From Yimella sp. cx-51 (GTDB taxonomy: Bacteria; Actinomycetota; Actinomycetes; Actinomycetales; Dermatophilaceae), in assembly GCF_017654605.1 (NCBI RefSeq), contig NZ_CP072113.1, positions 1,922,001-1,986,000 of the forward strand: 64,000 bases of DNA, given 5' to 3'. The notes beneath the pieces are model-generated. The model was not told the DNA's origin and did no database searches. It worked only from the letters and a program-made list of their open reading frames with translations. Each line of letters opens with the position of its first letter. Position 1 is the stretch's first letter. Of this stretch, positions 8,677-17,802 are shown piece after piece. A program made the translations under genes and the position numbers.

Positions 8677-10928
8677 GGTGGGAACGAGCGGCGTTGTCGG
8701 TCCTGGCCGGAATCGCGGGCTTGGTGGCGGCCTGGCCGCTGACCACCCTCATCGAGGGTGGCCAATGGGTGCAGGGCGCGATGCTGCTCATCGTGGTCGC
8801 ACTCTTGCTCGGCATCGCGATGCGTGCGCTGCGTGTGCCGGAATGGCTGCTGCTGTGGTTGCAGATAGGCGCCGTGCTGATCGGCCTGTGGTTCATGTTC
8901 ATCCGCGGGCACGAACTCGGCACGATCGAGGCGGTCCGGGCGCTGATCACCGAGGCCGACCAGACCATCCGCAAGTTCGCCGCGCCGGCGCCGGAGACCA
9001 CCGGCCTCCGCTTCGCGATCGTCGCGCTGGTGACGCTGCTGACGGTGTTGACCGATGCCATCGCCGTCGGACTCCGATCACCGGCGATCGCCGGTCTGCC
9101 CCTGATGAGCCTCTACCTCGTCAGTGCCGCCAACTCCCCCGAAGGCATCGGGCCGTGGTACTTCGTCGCGGCCAGCACCTGCTGGTTGTTGATGGTCATC
9201 CTCGATGCTCGCGCGGGCGTCATGGGATGGTCGAACACCACCGCCGAACCCACCAGGCCGATGCTCATGTCGGATCGTCTCGGCATGGGCGGCTTCTCCT
9301 CCATGGCCCGCACCGCCGCAGTCGTTGCTGTGATCGGCGCGCTCGTGGTGCCCCAGGTGCTGCCCAGCGGTACGCAACGCTTCCTGGGCGAGGGCCTGGG
9401 TCGTCGACAAGGCGGCGTCGGCACGGTCGGTCTGTCGAACACCGCCGACCTGAGTCGCAGCCTGGTCAGCAACGACCGCACTCCCGTGCTCACCTACACC
9501 ACGGACGACCTGTCGGCGCCGCCGCTGCGCGTCATGGTCGCTTCGAGTTACAGCGATGGGCAATGGACGGCGGACGACAGCACCGCACAGGTGCCGGGTG
9601 CCAACAACGAGGAGATGCAACAGCCCGCCGGTCTGCGCGACGGCGTCTACGACTCACAGAAGATCTCGGTGCGATCCAGCACGCTCGTCAGTGGCCTGCT
9701 GGCGACGCCGTCGCCTCCCGTGCGCGCGAACCTTCCCGACGTCACCTGGAGCTACGAGCCCGCCACCTCCTCGATCAGCCCACGCCGCACGGCGTCGAAG
9801 TACGCGGTCGAATACGCACAGTTGAAGCCCTCGGCGATGCCCACGTCGACGGCACCACAGCAAGGATTCGAGCGCGACCTCGCCCTCGACCCGCGAGCGC
9901 TGGGTGAACTGCGTCGGACGTCCTCGCAGATCTCGGGCGGGTCGACACCCTTCGACCGCGCGGTTGCGATCCAGGACTACCTGCGGGGTGCGGGTGGCTT
10001 CTCCTACTCGCTGACCCTCGCACCGACCAGGCAGGGCGAGGACGGCTCGCCGGTCGACCCGCTCACCAACTTCCTACTCACCAAACAGGGCTATTGCGTG
10101 CAGTTCGCGTCGGCGATGATCATGCTCGCCCGCCTCGAGGGCATCCCGGCCCGGATGGCGCTCGGCTTCTTGGCCGGCGCTCCCGACAACCAACGCGTCT
10201 ACACGGTGTTGCAGTCGGACGCACACGCGTGGCCCGAGCTGTACTTCCCGGGGCTGGGGTGGACGCGTTTCGAACCGACACCTGGAAGCCGCTCCGGCAC
10301 CGTCCCGAACTACGCGATCACCCCCGACCCGGGCGAGCAACGCTCCGAACGTCCCGAATCCACCACCTCCACGAGCTCGGGCGAGACCGCATCGTCGACG
10401 TCGTCGAGTTCGGCCGCGACCACGCAGGCAGGCGCCGGCAACGGCGGTTCCTCCTCCATCGGGACGCTGGTCCGAGCTCTCGGATGGCTCGTGGCCATCG
10501 CATTGTTGGTCGGCCTGTTCGGGGCACTGCTTCCGATGGCGGCCCGACGTGAGGCCGATCGCCGTCGCCGCCTCGCAAGCGACGAGGCGCAACGCGTGGA
10601 AGCCGACTGGGACGGACTGCGCGATGACCTCCACGACCTCGGCGTGCCCGACCCACCGGCCGTCTCTCCGCGTGCGGCTCGCACCCATTACAGACGTGCG
10701 GCAGGCCTTGGACCCGAAGCCGACCAGGCACTCGATCGAGCGGTCTCCACGCTGGAACGGGCGCGCTACGCCCCGCCCGGCGAGGAACTCGACCTCCGTC
10801 AGGATGCGCAGGTGGTGGTCGATTCGGTGCGCCGCAACGCCGCCTTCCGCAATCGGGCGCAGGCTCGCCTCGCCCCACGGGCGGGCCGACGCTGGCTGGT
10901 GCGCCTGCTGCAACCTTGGCGGCGCTGA
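8673..10928 (+). CDS. Membrane-bound transglutaminase-like protein (TgpA-type, DUF3488)
   Basis: This 751-aa protein has about six N-terminal membrane helices (residues 5-230), a large extracytoplasmic region with a transglutaminase/protease-like domain, a Ser/Thr-rich linker, one more helix near residue 600-625 (VAIALLVGLFGALLP), and a C-terminal DUF4129-like cytoplasmic tail. The triad is visible: Cys475 in QGYCVQFASAM, His518 in SDAHAWPEL, and an acidic residue in WTRFEPTPG (Glu534, where many relatives have Asp). The ATG at 8673 overlaps the DUF58 stop as ATGA. It probably acts on envelope proteins; whether it is a cross-linker or a protease cannot be told. Confidence 0.92.
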   Translation: MRWERAALSVLAGIAGLVAAWPLTTLIEGGQWVQGAMLLIVVALLLGIAMRALRVPEWLLLWLQIGAVLIGLWFMFIRGHELGTIEAVRALITEADQTIRKFAAPAPETTGLRFAIVALVTLLTVLTDAIAVGLRSPAIAGLPLMSLYLVSAANSPEGIGPWYFVAASTCWLLMVILDARAGVMGWSNTTAEPTRPMLMSDRLGMGGFSSMARTAAVVAVIGALVVPQVLPSGTQRFLGEGLGRRQGGVGTVGLSNTADLSRSLVSNDRTPVLTYTTDDLSAPPLRVMVASSYSDGQWTADDSTAQVPGANNEEMQQPAGLRDGVYDSQKISVRSSTLVSGLLATPSPPVRANLPDVTWSYEPATSSISPRRTASKYAVEYAQLKPSAMPTSTAPQQGFERDLALDPRALGELRRTSSQISGGSTPFDRAVAIQDYLRGAGGFSYSLTLAPTRQGEDGSPVDPLTNFLLTKQGYCVQFASAMIMLARLEGIPARMALGFLAGAPDNQRVYTVLQSDAHAWPELYFPGLGWTRFEPTPGSRSGTVPNYAITPDPGEQRSERPESTTSTSSGETASSTSSSSAATTQAGAGNGGSSSIGTLVRALGWLVAIALLVGLFGALLPMAARREADRRRRLASDEAQRVEADWDGLRDDLHDLGVPDPPAVSPRAARTHYRRAAGLGPEADQALDRAVSTLERARYAPPGEELDLRQDAQVVVDSVRRNAAFRNRAQARLAPRAGRRWLVRLLQPWRR

Positions 10929-10961
10929 GCATTCGGACCGGCGGCGCACAATCAACGTGCA

Positions 10962-11013
10962 ATCGCTGAAGGGCTCCCCTCCTGGTGGTGAGGGAAGCCC
11001 TTCAGCGATTTTT
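10962..11013. terminator. Strong hairpin terminator between transglutaminase and sigA genes
   Basis: A near-perfect stem of about 19 bp (ATCGCTGAAGGGCT with its complement near 10995-11010, one mismatch) encloses a short loop and is followed on the plus strand by TTTTT. It ends the plus-strand moxR operon and probably also serves convergent sigA, though the minus strand has no T-run. Confidence 0.85.
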
Positions 11014-11021
11014 CACGTGGA

Positions 11022-12782
11022 TCAGTCGAGGTAGTCGCGCAGCACCTGCGACCGCGACGGGTGACGCAGTTTGCTCATCGTCTTGGACTCGATCTGCCGG
11101 ATGCGCTCACGCGTCACGCCGTAGACCTTGCCGATCTCGTCGAGCGTCTTGGGCTGGCCGTCGGTGAGACCGAAACGCATCGACACCACGCCGGCCTCAC
11201 GCTCGGACAACGTGTCGAGGACGCTGTGCAACTGCTCCTGCAGCAAGGTGAAGCTCACGGCGTCGGCCGGGACGACCGCCTCGGAGTCCTCGATGAGGTC
11301 GCCGAACTCGGAGTCGCCGTCCTCGCCCAGCGGAGTGTGCAGCGAGATCGGTTCGCGACCGTACTTCTGCACCTCGACGACCTTCTCCGGGGTCATGTCG
11401 AGTTCCTTGGCCAGCTCCTCCGGCGTCGGTTCGCGGCCGAGGTCCTGCAGCATCTGGCGTTGCACGCGGGCCAGCTTGTTGATGACCTCGACCATGTGCA
11501 CGGGGATACGGATCGTGCGGGCCTGGTCGGCCATGGCGCGGGTGATTGCCTGACGGATCCACCAGGTGGCGTACGTGGAGAACTTGTAGCCCTTGGTGTA
11601 GTCGAACTTCTCGACTGCGCGGATCAGACCGAGGTTGCCTTCCTGGATGAGGTCGAGGAAGAGCATGCCGCGGCCGGTGTAACGCTTGGCCAACGAGACG
11701 ACCAGACGCAGGTTGGCCTCGAGCAGGTGGTTCTTGGCCTTCTTGCCGTCCTGGGAGATCCACCACAGCTCGCGCTTGAGCGTCATGTCGATCTTGTCGC
11801 CGGAGTTGAGCTTCTCCTCCGCGAACAGGCCAGCCTCGATGCGCTTGGCGAGTTCGACCTCCTGCTCGGCGTTGAGGAGGGCGACCTTGCCGATCTGCTT
11901 GAGGTAGTCCTTGACCGGGTCGGCGGTGGCACCGGCGACAGTGACCTGTTGGGCCGGGGCGTCCTCTTCGTCGTCCTGACGGATGACGAAAGCTCCGGAG
12001 TCTTCCTCGGCGTCCTTCTTGGCGGGGGCGGCAGCATCGTCGTCGCCCTCGGCGTCGGCCTCGGGTGCTTCGCCGGCGGCCTCGACCACGACGTCGTCGA
12101 CCTCGACCTCTTCCAAGGTCACGTCTTCGTCGTCGGCGATCTCAGGGTCGGCGTCCTTGGCGGCAGCGGTCTTCTTGGCGGCCGTCTTCTTGGCAGCGGC
12201 CGTCTTCTTGGCAGCGGCGGTCTTCTTGGCCGGAGCCTTGGCAGCTGTCTTCTTTGCCGCGGTCTTCTTCGCGACGGGCGCTTCGTCGACCTCGACCTCG
12301 ACCTCGGCGTCCTTGGCAGCGGCGGTCTTCTTGGCGACGGTCTTCTTCGCAGCAGTCTTCTTGGCCGGAGCCTTGGCAGCCGTGGTCTTCTTGGCCGCGG
12401 TCTTCTTCGCGACCGGAGCCTCCTCGCCCTCAGCCTCCGCTTCGGCAGCGGTCTTGGCTGCCGGAGCCTTCTTGGCGGCGGGAGCCTTCTTGGCGGCGGT
12501 CTTCTTCGCGGTCTTGGCGGCGGTCTTCTTCGCCGGAGCCTTCGTGGCGGCCGCGACGGACCGGGCTTCGCCGACCTCGACCGTGATGCCCTGGTTGTCG
12601 AGCGCCTTCAGCACAGCCTTCATGCGGCGCGGCTCGAGCGCAGCAGCTTCCAGCGCCGTCTTCAGCGAGGTTCCATCAACCGAGCCGTTTGCCTGGCCGC
12701 GAGCCAGCAGTTCCTGCAGCGCGGGGTGGGCGAACTCGGGCGGAAGCTGCGACGCAGCAGTCGTATTCGACAAGGAAGTCAC
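11022..12782 (-). CDS. sigA: Primary RNA polymerase sigma factor (RpoD/SigA, HrdB type)
   Basis: Housekeeping sigma factor, 586 aa. Residues 1-75 resemble region 1.1; residues about 80-200 are an Ala/Lys-rich repeat zone (AAKKTAAKK units) broken by short acidic segments, then an acidic stretch. The conserved core follows: region 1.2 from [11 protein letters not shown], region 2 with [37 protein letters not shown] and [10 protein letters not shown], region 3, and region 4.2 with [12 protein letters not shown] at the C-terminus. I favour GTG 12782 because GGAAGG lies six bases upstream; a TTG one codon earlier is too close to that site. A TATAAT promoter element lies about 150 bases upstream. 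Confidence 0.97.
   Translation of the reverse strand: MTSLSNTTAASQLPPEFAHPALQELLARGQANGSVDGTSLKTALEAAALEPRRMKAVLKALDNQGITVEVGEARSVAAATKAPAKKTAAKTAKKTAAKKAPAAKKAPAAKTAAEAEAEGEEAPVAKKTAAKKTTAAKAPAKKTAAKKTVAKKTAAAKDAEVEVEVDEAPVAKKTAAKKTAAKAPAKKTAAAKKTAAAKKTAAKKTAAAKDADPEIADDEDVTLEEVEVDDVVVEAAGEAPEADAEGDDDAAAPAKKDAEEDSGAFVIRQDDEEDAPAQQVTVAGATADPVKDYLKQIGKVALLNAEQEVELAKRIEAGLFAEEKLNSGDKIDMTLKRELWWISQDGKKAKNHLLEANLRLVVSLAKRYTGRGMLFLDLIQEGNLGLIRAVEKFDYTKGYKFSTYATWWIRQAITRAMADQARTIRIPVHMVEVINKLARVQRQMLQDLGREPTPEELAKELDMTPEKVVEVQKYGREPISLHTPLGEDGDSEFGDLIEDSEAVVPADAVSFTLLQEQLHSVLDTLSEREAGVVSMRFGLTDGQPKTLDEIGKVYGVTRERIRQIESKTMSKLRHPSRSQVLRDYLD
12170..12560 (-). repeat. Ala/Lys-rich coding repeat in sigA
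   Basis: Imperfect tandem units encoding KKTAAKK, KKTAAAK and APAKK, mostly built from GCC, GCG and AAG codons, make up the sigA spacer. Expansion or contraction of such repeats is a likely source of length variation between strains. Confidence 0.75.
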
Positions 12783-12929
12783 CAACTACCTTCCATCAGA
12801 CCAGGCTCGTGGCAAGGCGCACACGGGCAGCACGAACACCGCGCATTCGACGCGGAAGACGATTGGGATTCGGGGCAATTCGCGGTCATTCTTCGGATCG
12901 GGCCCGAAGGCGACGCATACTTGCCCTCC

Positions 12930-12935
12930 ATTATA
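12930..12935 (-). promoter_or_regulatory. TATAAT -10 element upstream of sigA
   Basis: A perfect TATAAT on the minus strand in an AT-rich patch that stands out in this GC-rich sequence. Transcription would start near 12923, giving a leader of about 140 bases. No convincing -35 is seen at 16-18 bases; AGGGTT at 12952-12957 is the nearest candidate. Confidence 0.55.
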
Positions 12936-13004
12936 AAACTATGGCCCGCCCAACCCTGAAATCGAGGGTCGGAATGGGTGCGGAGAAGGCGTCGCTCCTC
13001 GGCC

Positions 13005-13364
13005 TCAGCGGTGGTCGGCCTTGACCGTCAGCACAGGCACGGACGCATCGAGCAGAATCCGCTGGGCGTTGGAGCCGAGGATCAACTTGCCGATGGTGCT
13101 TCGACGACGCAGCCCGAGCACGATCAACTGCGCATCGAGTTCGATGGCACGCGTCAGGAAGGCGTCGGCGGCATCGGCTCCGCTCAGCGCCGCCGTCACC
13201 TCGGTCTGCGGGGCGGACGCCTGCAGGTCACTCGCGCGGGCGACCGCTTTCTCGTCCAGCGGCACCACGACGACTTTGGTGTCGAGCGCCTTCGCGTAGG
13301 AATGAGCGGCAGCCCACGCGGCCTCCCCCTCAGCTGTGCCGAGAAACGCCACCACGACCGACAT
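13005..13364 (-). CDS. Universal stress protein (UspA family), short
   Basis: Small cytoplasmic protein of the Usp fold, 119 aa, shorter than the usual 140-150 and a single domain. It shows the N-terminal strand VVVAFLGTAEGEAAW, the LIVLGLRRRS strand and the ATP-loop type pattern GKLILGSNAQRILLDASVPVLTVK near the C-terminus. An ATP-binding type is likely but not proven. The ATG has GGGAGG upstream. It sits between sigA and metX with no tight coupling to either. Usp proteins respond to starvation or oxygen limitation; nothing here shows its specific trigger. Confidence 0.88.
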   Translation of the reverse strand: MSVVVAFLGTAEGEAAWAAAHSYAKALDTKVVVVPLDEKAVARASDLQASAPQTEVTAALSGADAADAFLTRAIELDAQLIVLGLRRRSTIGKLILGSNAQRILLDASVPVLTVKADHR

Positions 13365-13405
13365 CGTGCCCTCCCTTATGGACCTGTGCGAGTACTGCTC
13401 CGACG

Positions 13406-14569
13406 CTACCCGACCTGCCGCCGTGACAGCACTGCCGAAGCCGACGGAGTGCGCGCCAACGACGCCCGGATGATCGCATCGATCTGGTCGGTCTCGATCA
13501 GGAACCCGTCATGGCCACAGTCGGACCGCACCACCTGTACCTGCTCGTCCACGGCGTCCGCGATCTCATTCGACAGGTGCAGCGGGAACAACCTGTCGGA
13601 GTCAACGGCAGCGACGTGCAAGGCACCGGGGTAACGCTGGAGCACGGCTCGCACGCCCCCTCGTCCACGGCCGATGTCATGCGTGGCCATGGCCCGGGTG
13701 AGGTGGACATAGCTACCCGCGTCGAACCGTCGCACGAGCTTGCCCGCCTGGTGGTCCAGGTAACTCTCGACGGCGAACCGGCCGCCCGACAGCGGGTCCT
13801 CCTCGCCCTGGGACCTCGTGCCGAACCGTTGGTCGAGCTCTTCGGCGCTGCGGTAGGTGGTGTGGGCGATACGCCGCGCGATGCCGAGTCCGGCCTCGGG
13901 CGCGACGCCGTCGTAGTAGTCGCCCCCGCGGTAATGCGGATCGGAGGTGATGGCCAGAATCTGCGCCTGACCCCACGCGATCTGATCGGCCGTGGCCCGG
14001 GGGGTCGTGGCGATCGCCAGCACCCCGGCGCAGCGATCGGGATAGCTGGCCAACCACTCAAGGGCTCGCATGCCGCCCATCGATCCGCCGAGCACGAACT
14101 GCCACCGCGTGATGCCGAGCAGATCGGCCAAGGCGGCTTCCACCGCCACTTGGTCGCGCACGCTCACCCGAGGGAAACGAGAACCCCATGGACGTCCGTC
14201 CGGCGCGAGCGAGGACGGACCGGTGGTGCCCCGACAGCCGCCGAGCACGTTGGGTGCGAGGACGAAGAAGCGGTCGGTGTCCAACGGCTTGCCCGGCCCG
14301 ATCAGGTCGGGCCACCACCCGGCCGTCGGTTGCCCTGGGCCGATGTCACCGATCACATGGGCATCACCGGTCAGAGCATGCTCGACCAGGATGGCGTTGT
14401 CGGCATCTGCCGACAGCGTGCCCCAGGTCTGGAACGCGACCGTCGTGTCAGGGATGACGCTGCCCGATTCGAGGGTGACCGCTCCGACGGAGCGACGCTG
14501 CAGCGCCGGATTGGCAAAGGGATCATCGACCGAGACCGCTGGAGTGCCTATGCGTCGAATGCTGCTCAT
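13406..14569 (-). CDS. metX: Homoserine O-acetyltransferase MetX
   Basis: Acetyl-CoA-dependent acylation of L-homoserine, the first committed step to methionine by direct sulfhydrylation. It is a 387-aa alpha/beta hydrolase: ALTGDAHVIG, NVLGGCRGTTGPSS, the nucleophile elbow GGSMGGMRALEW (catalytic Ser), and the late DSDRLFPL and CGHDGFL motifs carrying Asp and His. The open frame extends to 14623, but that part overlaps the 3' side of a SAM-IV riboswitch. The ATG at 14569 has GGAGAGG just upstream and begins MSSIRRIGTPAVS, so I use it. Its sulfhydrylase partner metY lies 12 kb away under its own SAM-IV switch. A succinyl-donor variant cannot be excluded from sequence alone. Confidence 0.95.
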   Translation of the reverse strand: MSSIRRIGTPAVSVDDPFANPALQRRSVGAVTLESGSVIPDTTVAFQTWGTLSADADNAILVEHALTGDAHVIGDIGPGQPTAGWWPDLIGPGKPLDTDRFFVLAPNVLGGCRGTTGPSSLAPDGRPWGSRFPRVSVRDQVAVEAALADLLGITRWQFVLGGSMGGMRALEWLASYPDRCAGVLAIATTPRATADQIAWGQAQILAITSDPHYRGGDYYDGVAPEAGLGIARRIAHTTYRSAEELDQRFGTRSQGEEDPLSGGRFAVESYLDHQAGKLVRRFDAGSYVHLTRAMATHDIGRGRGGVRAVLQRYPGALHVAAVDSDRLFPLHLSNEIADAVDEQVQVVRSDCGHDGFLIETDQIDAIIRASLARTPSASAVLSRRQVG

Positions 14570-14597
14570 CGCCTCTCCCGGAACCTCGGGGGCTGTG

Positions 14598-14717
14598 GCA
14601 GCCCCGCGCTTGTCGACGACCATTCGGTCGACGACCTTGTCCTCACCCGGGGCACCCCACGCGGTGGAGGGTTGCCGTCCAGCAAGCCGGGGCTATGCGC
14701 TGGAACTCTTGACGAGC
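14598..14717 (-). ncRNA. SAM-IV riboswitch upstream of metX
   Basis: The minus strand carries the SAM-IV core: GCCCCGGCTTGCTGG, CGGCAACCCTCCACCG, TGGGGTGCCCCGGGTGA, then the downstream element AAGCGCGGGG that forms the pseudoknot side. It differs from the metY copy at few core positions and has one base less in the internal hairpin loop. The outer P1 stem looks weaker than in the metY copy. The 3' end abuts a GGGGCTG/CAGCCCC hairpin and then the metX ribosome-binding site, suggesting control of translation. Binding of SAM should repress metX. Confidence 0.88.
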
Positions 14718-14746
14718 GCGACGATAGCAGCGGGGTCGGCGCGAAT

Positions 14747-15742
14747 CTAGGCCGTCCGCACCTCGGTCAGATCGCGCGGCATGGCACCGTGATGCAGGCA
14801 TCGGCGCACCAACCCGGCGAGTCGGTGCTCGGGATCTGCGGTCAGCGCCGCATCGAGTGCAACGGTGGCCAGCGCTCCCCCACCACCGGCCCATTCCAGC
14901 GCCGCCACCATGGCCCACACCTGCGCTGATCGGGCTGTGGGCACACGCCGCGCCACACCCGCGAGGTGCTGGGCCCATTGCGCGCCCGAGGTGTCAGAGA
15001 AGTCGTCCGCAGGCGCCAACCCCAGCAGCGGGTCGTCACATCCGGGTGCTCCGAACGCGAACTCGCGCGGACACATGCGGTGCAGCACGGCGTCCCTCAC
15101 CTGGATGTCGTCGAGCGTCTCGACGGCCGCGGCGAGGGTTTCGGCCGACCACGGTGCGTCCGTCGTCAACACCGCACCCAGTGCATCGAGGTCGGCTGCG
15201 GTGTCGCCGGTGGCCAGCAGTCGGCGCACCTGCTCAGCCAAGGCTGCCTCGGCGCGGTCAGGACGGGCGAGCGCTTCGATGTCGGCGCGGTCGATGCTGG
15301 CATCGGCTCCGGAAACGATCGCACGCACCGCGGGTGCGACCTCCTCGGCCGCCGGCAGGAGCACCGGCCTGCGCGGACACTCACCGCAACTGCATTCCAG
15401 TGCCCACCAGTGGTCGTCCTGCACGGCGCACAGGTGTGCCACGAGCGCGCCGGAGCTTTCTAGGGCGTCGCGCAGCACCTCGACCGTGGTGCACAACGGC
15501 TCGACCTCGCCGAAAACGACCAAGGTCGCGAAGTCGAGTTCGGCGAGCTTGCCGGAGGCAAAGAGTGCCTTCGCATCCGCCGCGTCCTGGATGTCGAGCG
15601 GATCGAATCGGGCCACCACGAGCAGGAGGCCGCGCCGGTCGAATCCGCACAGCACCACACTGTCGAGCGGGCGGAAACGCAGTTGGTAGGGGATGTAGGT
15701 CAGCAGTTGTCCCTGGCCGCGCAGGGGTCGATGGGTTCGCAT
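14747..15742 (-). CDS. DUF4192 family protein
   Basis: Actinobacterial protein of unknown function, 331 aa, predicted cytoplasmic. The N-terminal part has the family hallmark LLTYIPYQLRFRPLDSVVLCG followed by RRGLLLVVARFD; the middle shows WWALECSCGECPRRP, where three cysteines could bind a metal or form a disulfide. The C-terminal half is helical and Ala-rich. It follows its own ATG at 15742 and lies upstream of the metX riboswitch with a gap of about 30 bases, so read-through into metX is possible. No role can be assigned. Confidence 0.85.
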   Translation of the reverse strand: MRTHRPLRGQGQLLTYIPYQLRFRPLDSVVLCGFDRRGLLLVVARFDPLDIQDAADAKALFASGKLAELDFATLVVFGEVEPLCTTVEVLRDALESSGALVAHLCAVQDDHWWALECSCGECPRRPVLLPAAEEVAPAVRAIVSGADASIDRADIEALARPDRAEAALAEQVRRLLATGDTAADLDALGAVLTTDAPWSAETLAAAVETLDDIQVRDAVLHRMCPREFAFGAPGCDDPLLGLAPADDFSDTSGAQWAQHLAGVARRVPTARSAQVWAMVAALEWAGGGGALATVALDAALTADPEHRLAGLVRRCLHHGAMPRDLTEVRTA

Positions 15743-15842
15743 CGCCCCAGCGCAGCCTGTTTCACCTCACCTGGGAACAGCCGGTGGTCGCTTGTGGAAA
15801 ACCGTGCTCGATCCGGCTCGGGGGGACAACTCCGGTGGAGGC

Positions 15843-16538
15843 TCAGCGCCTCGGGAACTGCGCCTTTGCGTTGTCCGCGACCTTGTGCAACATCCACACG
15901 TCGATGCCCGCACCGACGAAGCCACCCGCGAACGGGATCGCCTTGCCGAAACGGGTGACCACCTTCTCGCCCACTTGACCGATGAGCCGGAAACCGACCG
16001 CCTTGTTGACCACCATGAGGGCAGGCGGAGGCAACTGCTGGGAGGCCAGGCCCGCGAGGCGGCCGGTGGCCACCACCCCGGCCTTGCTCATGATGTCGCT
16101 GGCGTCAGCCCCCACGAGCGTGAGCAGGATTGCCGACCGCAGCCCTGGGTCCTTGAGGTCGTAGCCCCGAATGCGCGCAATGGCCGCGACCATTCGCGTC
16201 GACAACAAGTAGAAGCCGGCGACATTGGCCGGAAGCGCGACCGCCATCGTCACGAAACCGCCAATACCTGTCACGAAGCCGTTTGCGGCGCTCAGCCGGC
16301 GGTGGTCGGAGATGATCTCCTTGATGGCCCGCTCCGGGTCTGGGTACTCCTGCAGGGCCTTGGCCGCGACCTTCTCGGCAGAGTCGAAAGTTGCCTTGCC
16401 GTCGATACCGACAGCGATCAACTTCTCGGCGAAGCCGAGCGCCGAGGCACCCATCGGACCGCTGTCGAGCTTGACGGGCTGGTTGCCCTTGGCAGGGAGG
16501 TTGTCGTTCTTGTCACGACCGAATCCGAACATGTGCAC
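15843..16538 (-). CDS. EcsC family protein
   Basis: EcsC-like protein, 231 aa. The family signature is clear in the middle: NGFVTGIGGFVTMAVALP, then ANVAGFYLLSTRMVAAIARI with RGYD. Two or three moderately hydrophobic helices suggest membrane association. EcsC was named from the Bacillus ecs locus but its biochemical role is unknown. The second ATG (16532, MFGFGRD) is an equally good start. It is transcribed toward the DUF4192 gene, 100 bases away; that gap shows no gene. Confidence 0.85.
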   Translation of the reverse strand: MHMFGFGRDKNDNLPAKGNQPVKLDSGPMGASALGFAEKLIAVGIDGKATFDSAEKVAAKALQEYPDPERAIKEIISDHRRLSAANGFVTGIGGFVTMAVALPANVAGFYLLSTRMVAAIARIRGYDLKDPGLRSAILLTLVGADASDIMSKAGVVATGRLAGLASQQLPPPALMVVNKAVGFRLIGQVGEKVVTRFGKAIPFAGGFVGAGIDVWMLHKVADNAKAQFPRR

Positions 16539-16663
16539 ATCATGACACCGGACAACCCCCTGCCATGGGCGAAGCGAAGGCTCAATCGATGTGGCACGCG
16601 CAACGCAGAATTGCGCGCGGGTGAGCCGCGGGCAGACACCCTCGATGAGCTAGTTTTGTCGGC

Positions 16664-17743
16664 ATGTCCAATTCTTCCGGCAACAAGAAAGCGCTGTTGG
16701 CCGTTCCGGCCGCGCTCGCAGTGCTCGGCCTGATCCTGTTGATCGTCAGCCTGGTGTCGAGTCCGAAGGTCAGCCTCAACGGCTTCAACTCCGGGCAGAG
16801 CATCGAGGCGTCCGACAAGGGCTTCTCCATCTACAGCACCGATCAGTCCGACCGTGGGACGGCCGTGTGCTCGGCGGTCAAGGGCGACACCAAGGTGTTC
16901 AACCAGCCCACCAAGGACTTCTCGGTGGAGGCCGACGGCACGAAGTACTGGGAGATCGCGCGCAGCCCCGACGGTCTGGCAGCCGGTTCCCAGCAGGTCA
17001 ACTGCGACAAGCAGAAGGGGCAGCTGTACGCCGGTAACCGCGCCGACAAGATCGGTGGCGGATGGCGCACCCCCGTCATGATCCTCGGTCTGCTCCTGCT
17101 GCTTGGCGGCATCATCGGCACCGTCCTGATGTTCCTGCGCGGCAAGAAGAACGCCACGTCGAACACCTCCGGTTACAACCAGGGCGGCTACAACCAGTAC
17201 GGCCAGTCGGGTTACAGCGACGGCTACGGCACTCCTGGCTCGTTCGGCGTCTCCTCCGGTTCGCACACCCCGGCGCAGGGCACCCCCGGCTACGGACAGC
17301 AGCCCCAGCAGGGCGGCTACGGCCAGCAGCCCCAACAGGGCGGTTACGGACAGCAGCCCCAACAGGGCGGCTACGGCCAGCAGAGTGGCTACGGCCAGCA
17401 GCCGCAGCACGGTGGTTACGGCCAGCAGGGTGGCTACGGACAGCAGCCTCAACAGGGCGGCTACGGACAGGGCCAGCAGGGCGGTTACGGCCAGCAAGCC
17501 GGATACGGCCAGGCTGGTTACGGCCAGCAGCCCCAGCAGGGCGGTTACGGACAGAGCCAGCAGGGCGGTTACGGTCAGGGCCAGCAGGGCGGCGATGTCT
17601 CCGACGCTGCTACCCAGGCAGTCAACCGTGACGACCTGCGCGGTGCCGGTTCGGCCGATGCCCCCACCCAGGCGCAGCCGCACCAGCCGAGCCCGCAGCA
17701 GAACCAGTCCGGCTGGGAGCCTCCCCAGGACGGTCAGCGCTGA
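16664..17743 (+). CDS. Two-helix membrane protein with GYGQQ-repeat tail
   Basis: Unrecognised function, 359 aa. It starts with a helix (9-32), then a 100-residue domain with two cysteines (Cys69 and Cys114) likely outside the cell, a second helix (137-159), and a tail of about 200 residues. Residues about 170-310 are almost only Gly, Tyr, Gln, Pro and Ser in units such as GYGQQPQQG. This gives an uncharged, aromatic-rich tail predicted to lie in the cytoplasm, like prion-like domains that phase-separate. A TAGTTT element ends seven bases before the ATG, so the mRNA may be leaderless. It is single-gene, with a hairpin just after the stop. Confidence 0.85.
   Translation: MSNSSGNKKALLAVPAALAVLGLILLIVSLVSSPKVSLNGFNSGQSIEASDKGFSIYSTDQSDRGTAVCSAVKGDTKVFNQPTKDFSVEADGTKYWEIARSPDGLAAGSQQVNCDKQKGQLYAGNRADKIGGGWRTPVMILGLLLLLGGIIGTVLMFLRGKKNATSNTSGYNQGGYNQYGQSGYSDGYGTPGSFGVSSGSHTPAQGTPGYGQQPQQGGYGQQPQQGGYGQQPQQGGYGQQSGYGQQPQHGGYGQQGGYGQQPQQGGYGQGQQGGYGQQAGYGQAGYGQQPQQGGYGQSQQGGYGQGQQGGDVSDAATQAVNRDDLRGAGSADAPTQAQPHQPSPQQNQSGWEPPQDGQR
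17287..17592 (+). repeat. Tandem coding repeat (GYGQQPQQG units)
   Basis: Direct repeats of about 27 bases and fragments of them, for example GGCTACGGCCAGCAGCCCCA and variants, encode the GYGQQ tail. Third-base variation (GGC/GGT, TAC, CAG) keeps the amino acids, so the pattern is selected at protein level and not only a slipped DNA array. Confidence 0.85.
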
Positions 17744-17765
17744 GCGATTTGCTCGACACCACGGC

Positions 17766-17791
17766 AACCCCGCAGCTCCTGCTGCGGGGTT
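17766..17791 (+). terminator. Hairpin after the GYGQQ gene
   Basis: Perfect 10-bp stem AACCCCGCAG/CTGCGGGGTT with a 6-base loop, 22 bases after the stop codon. No T-run follows. It may end the upstream transcript or fold in the leader of the next gene. Confidence 0.55.
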
Positions 17792-17802
17792 CGCTGTGTG
17801 CT

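Noticed and set aside
11061-12959. 632-codon frame antisense to sigA
   Set aside because: Open only because sigA is rich in GCC/AAG codons; no homology, and the sense frame is certain.
13005-13364. Truncated USP pseudogene
   Set aside because: At 119 aa it is short, but start, ribosome-binding site, ATP-loop and C-terminal strand are all intact, so it looks like a functional short Usp.
17287-17592. CRISPR-like direct repeats
   Set aside because: The repeats have no unique spacers, keep a reading frame and encode GYGQQ units of a membrane protein.
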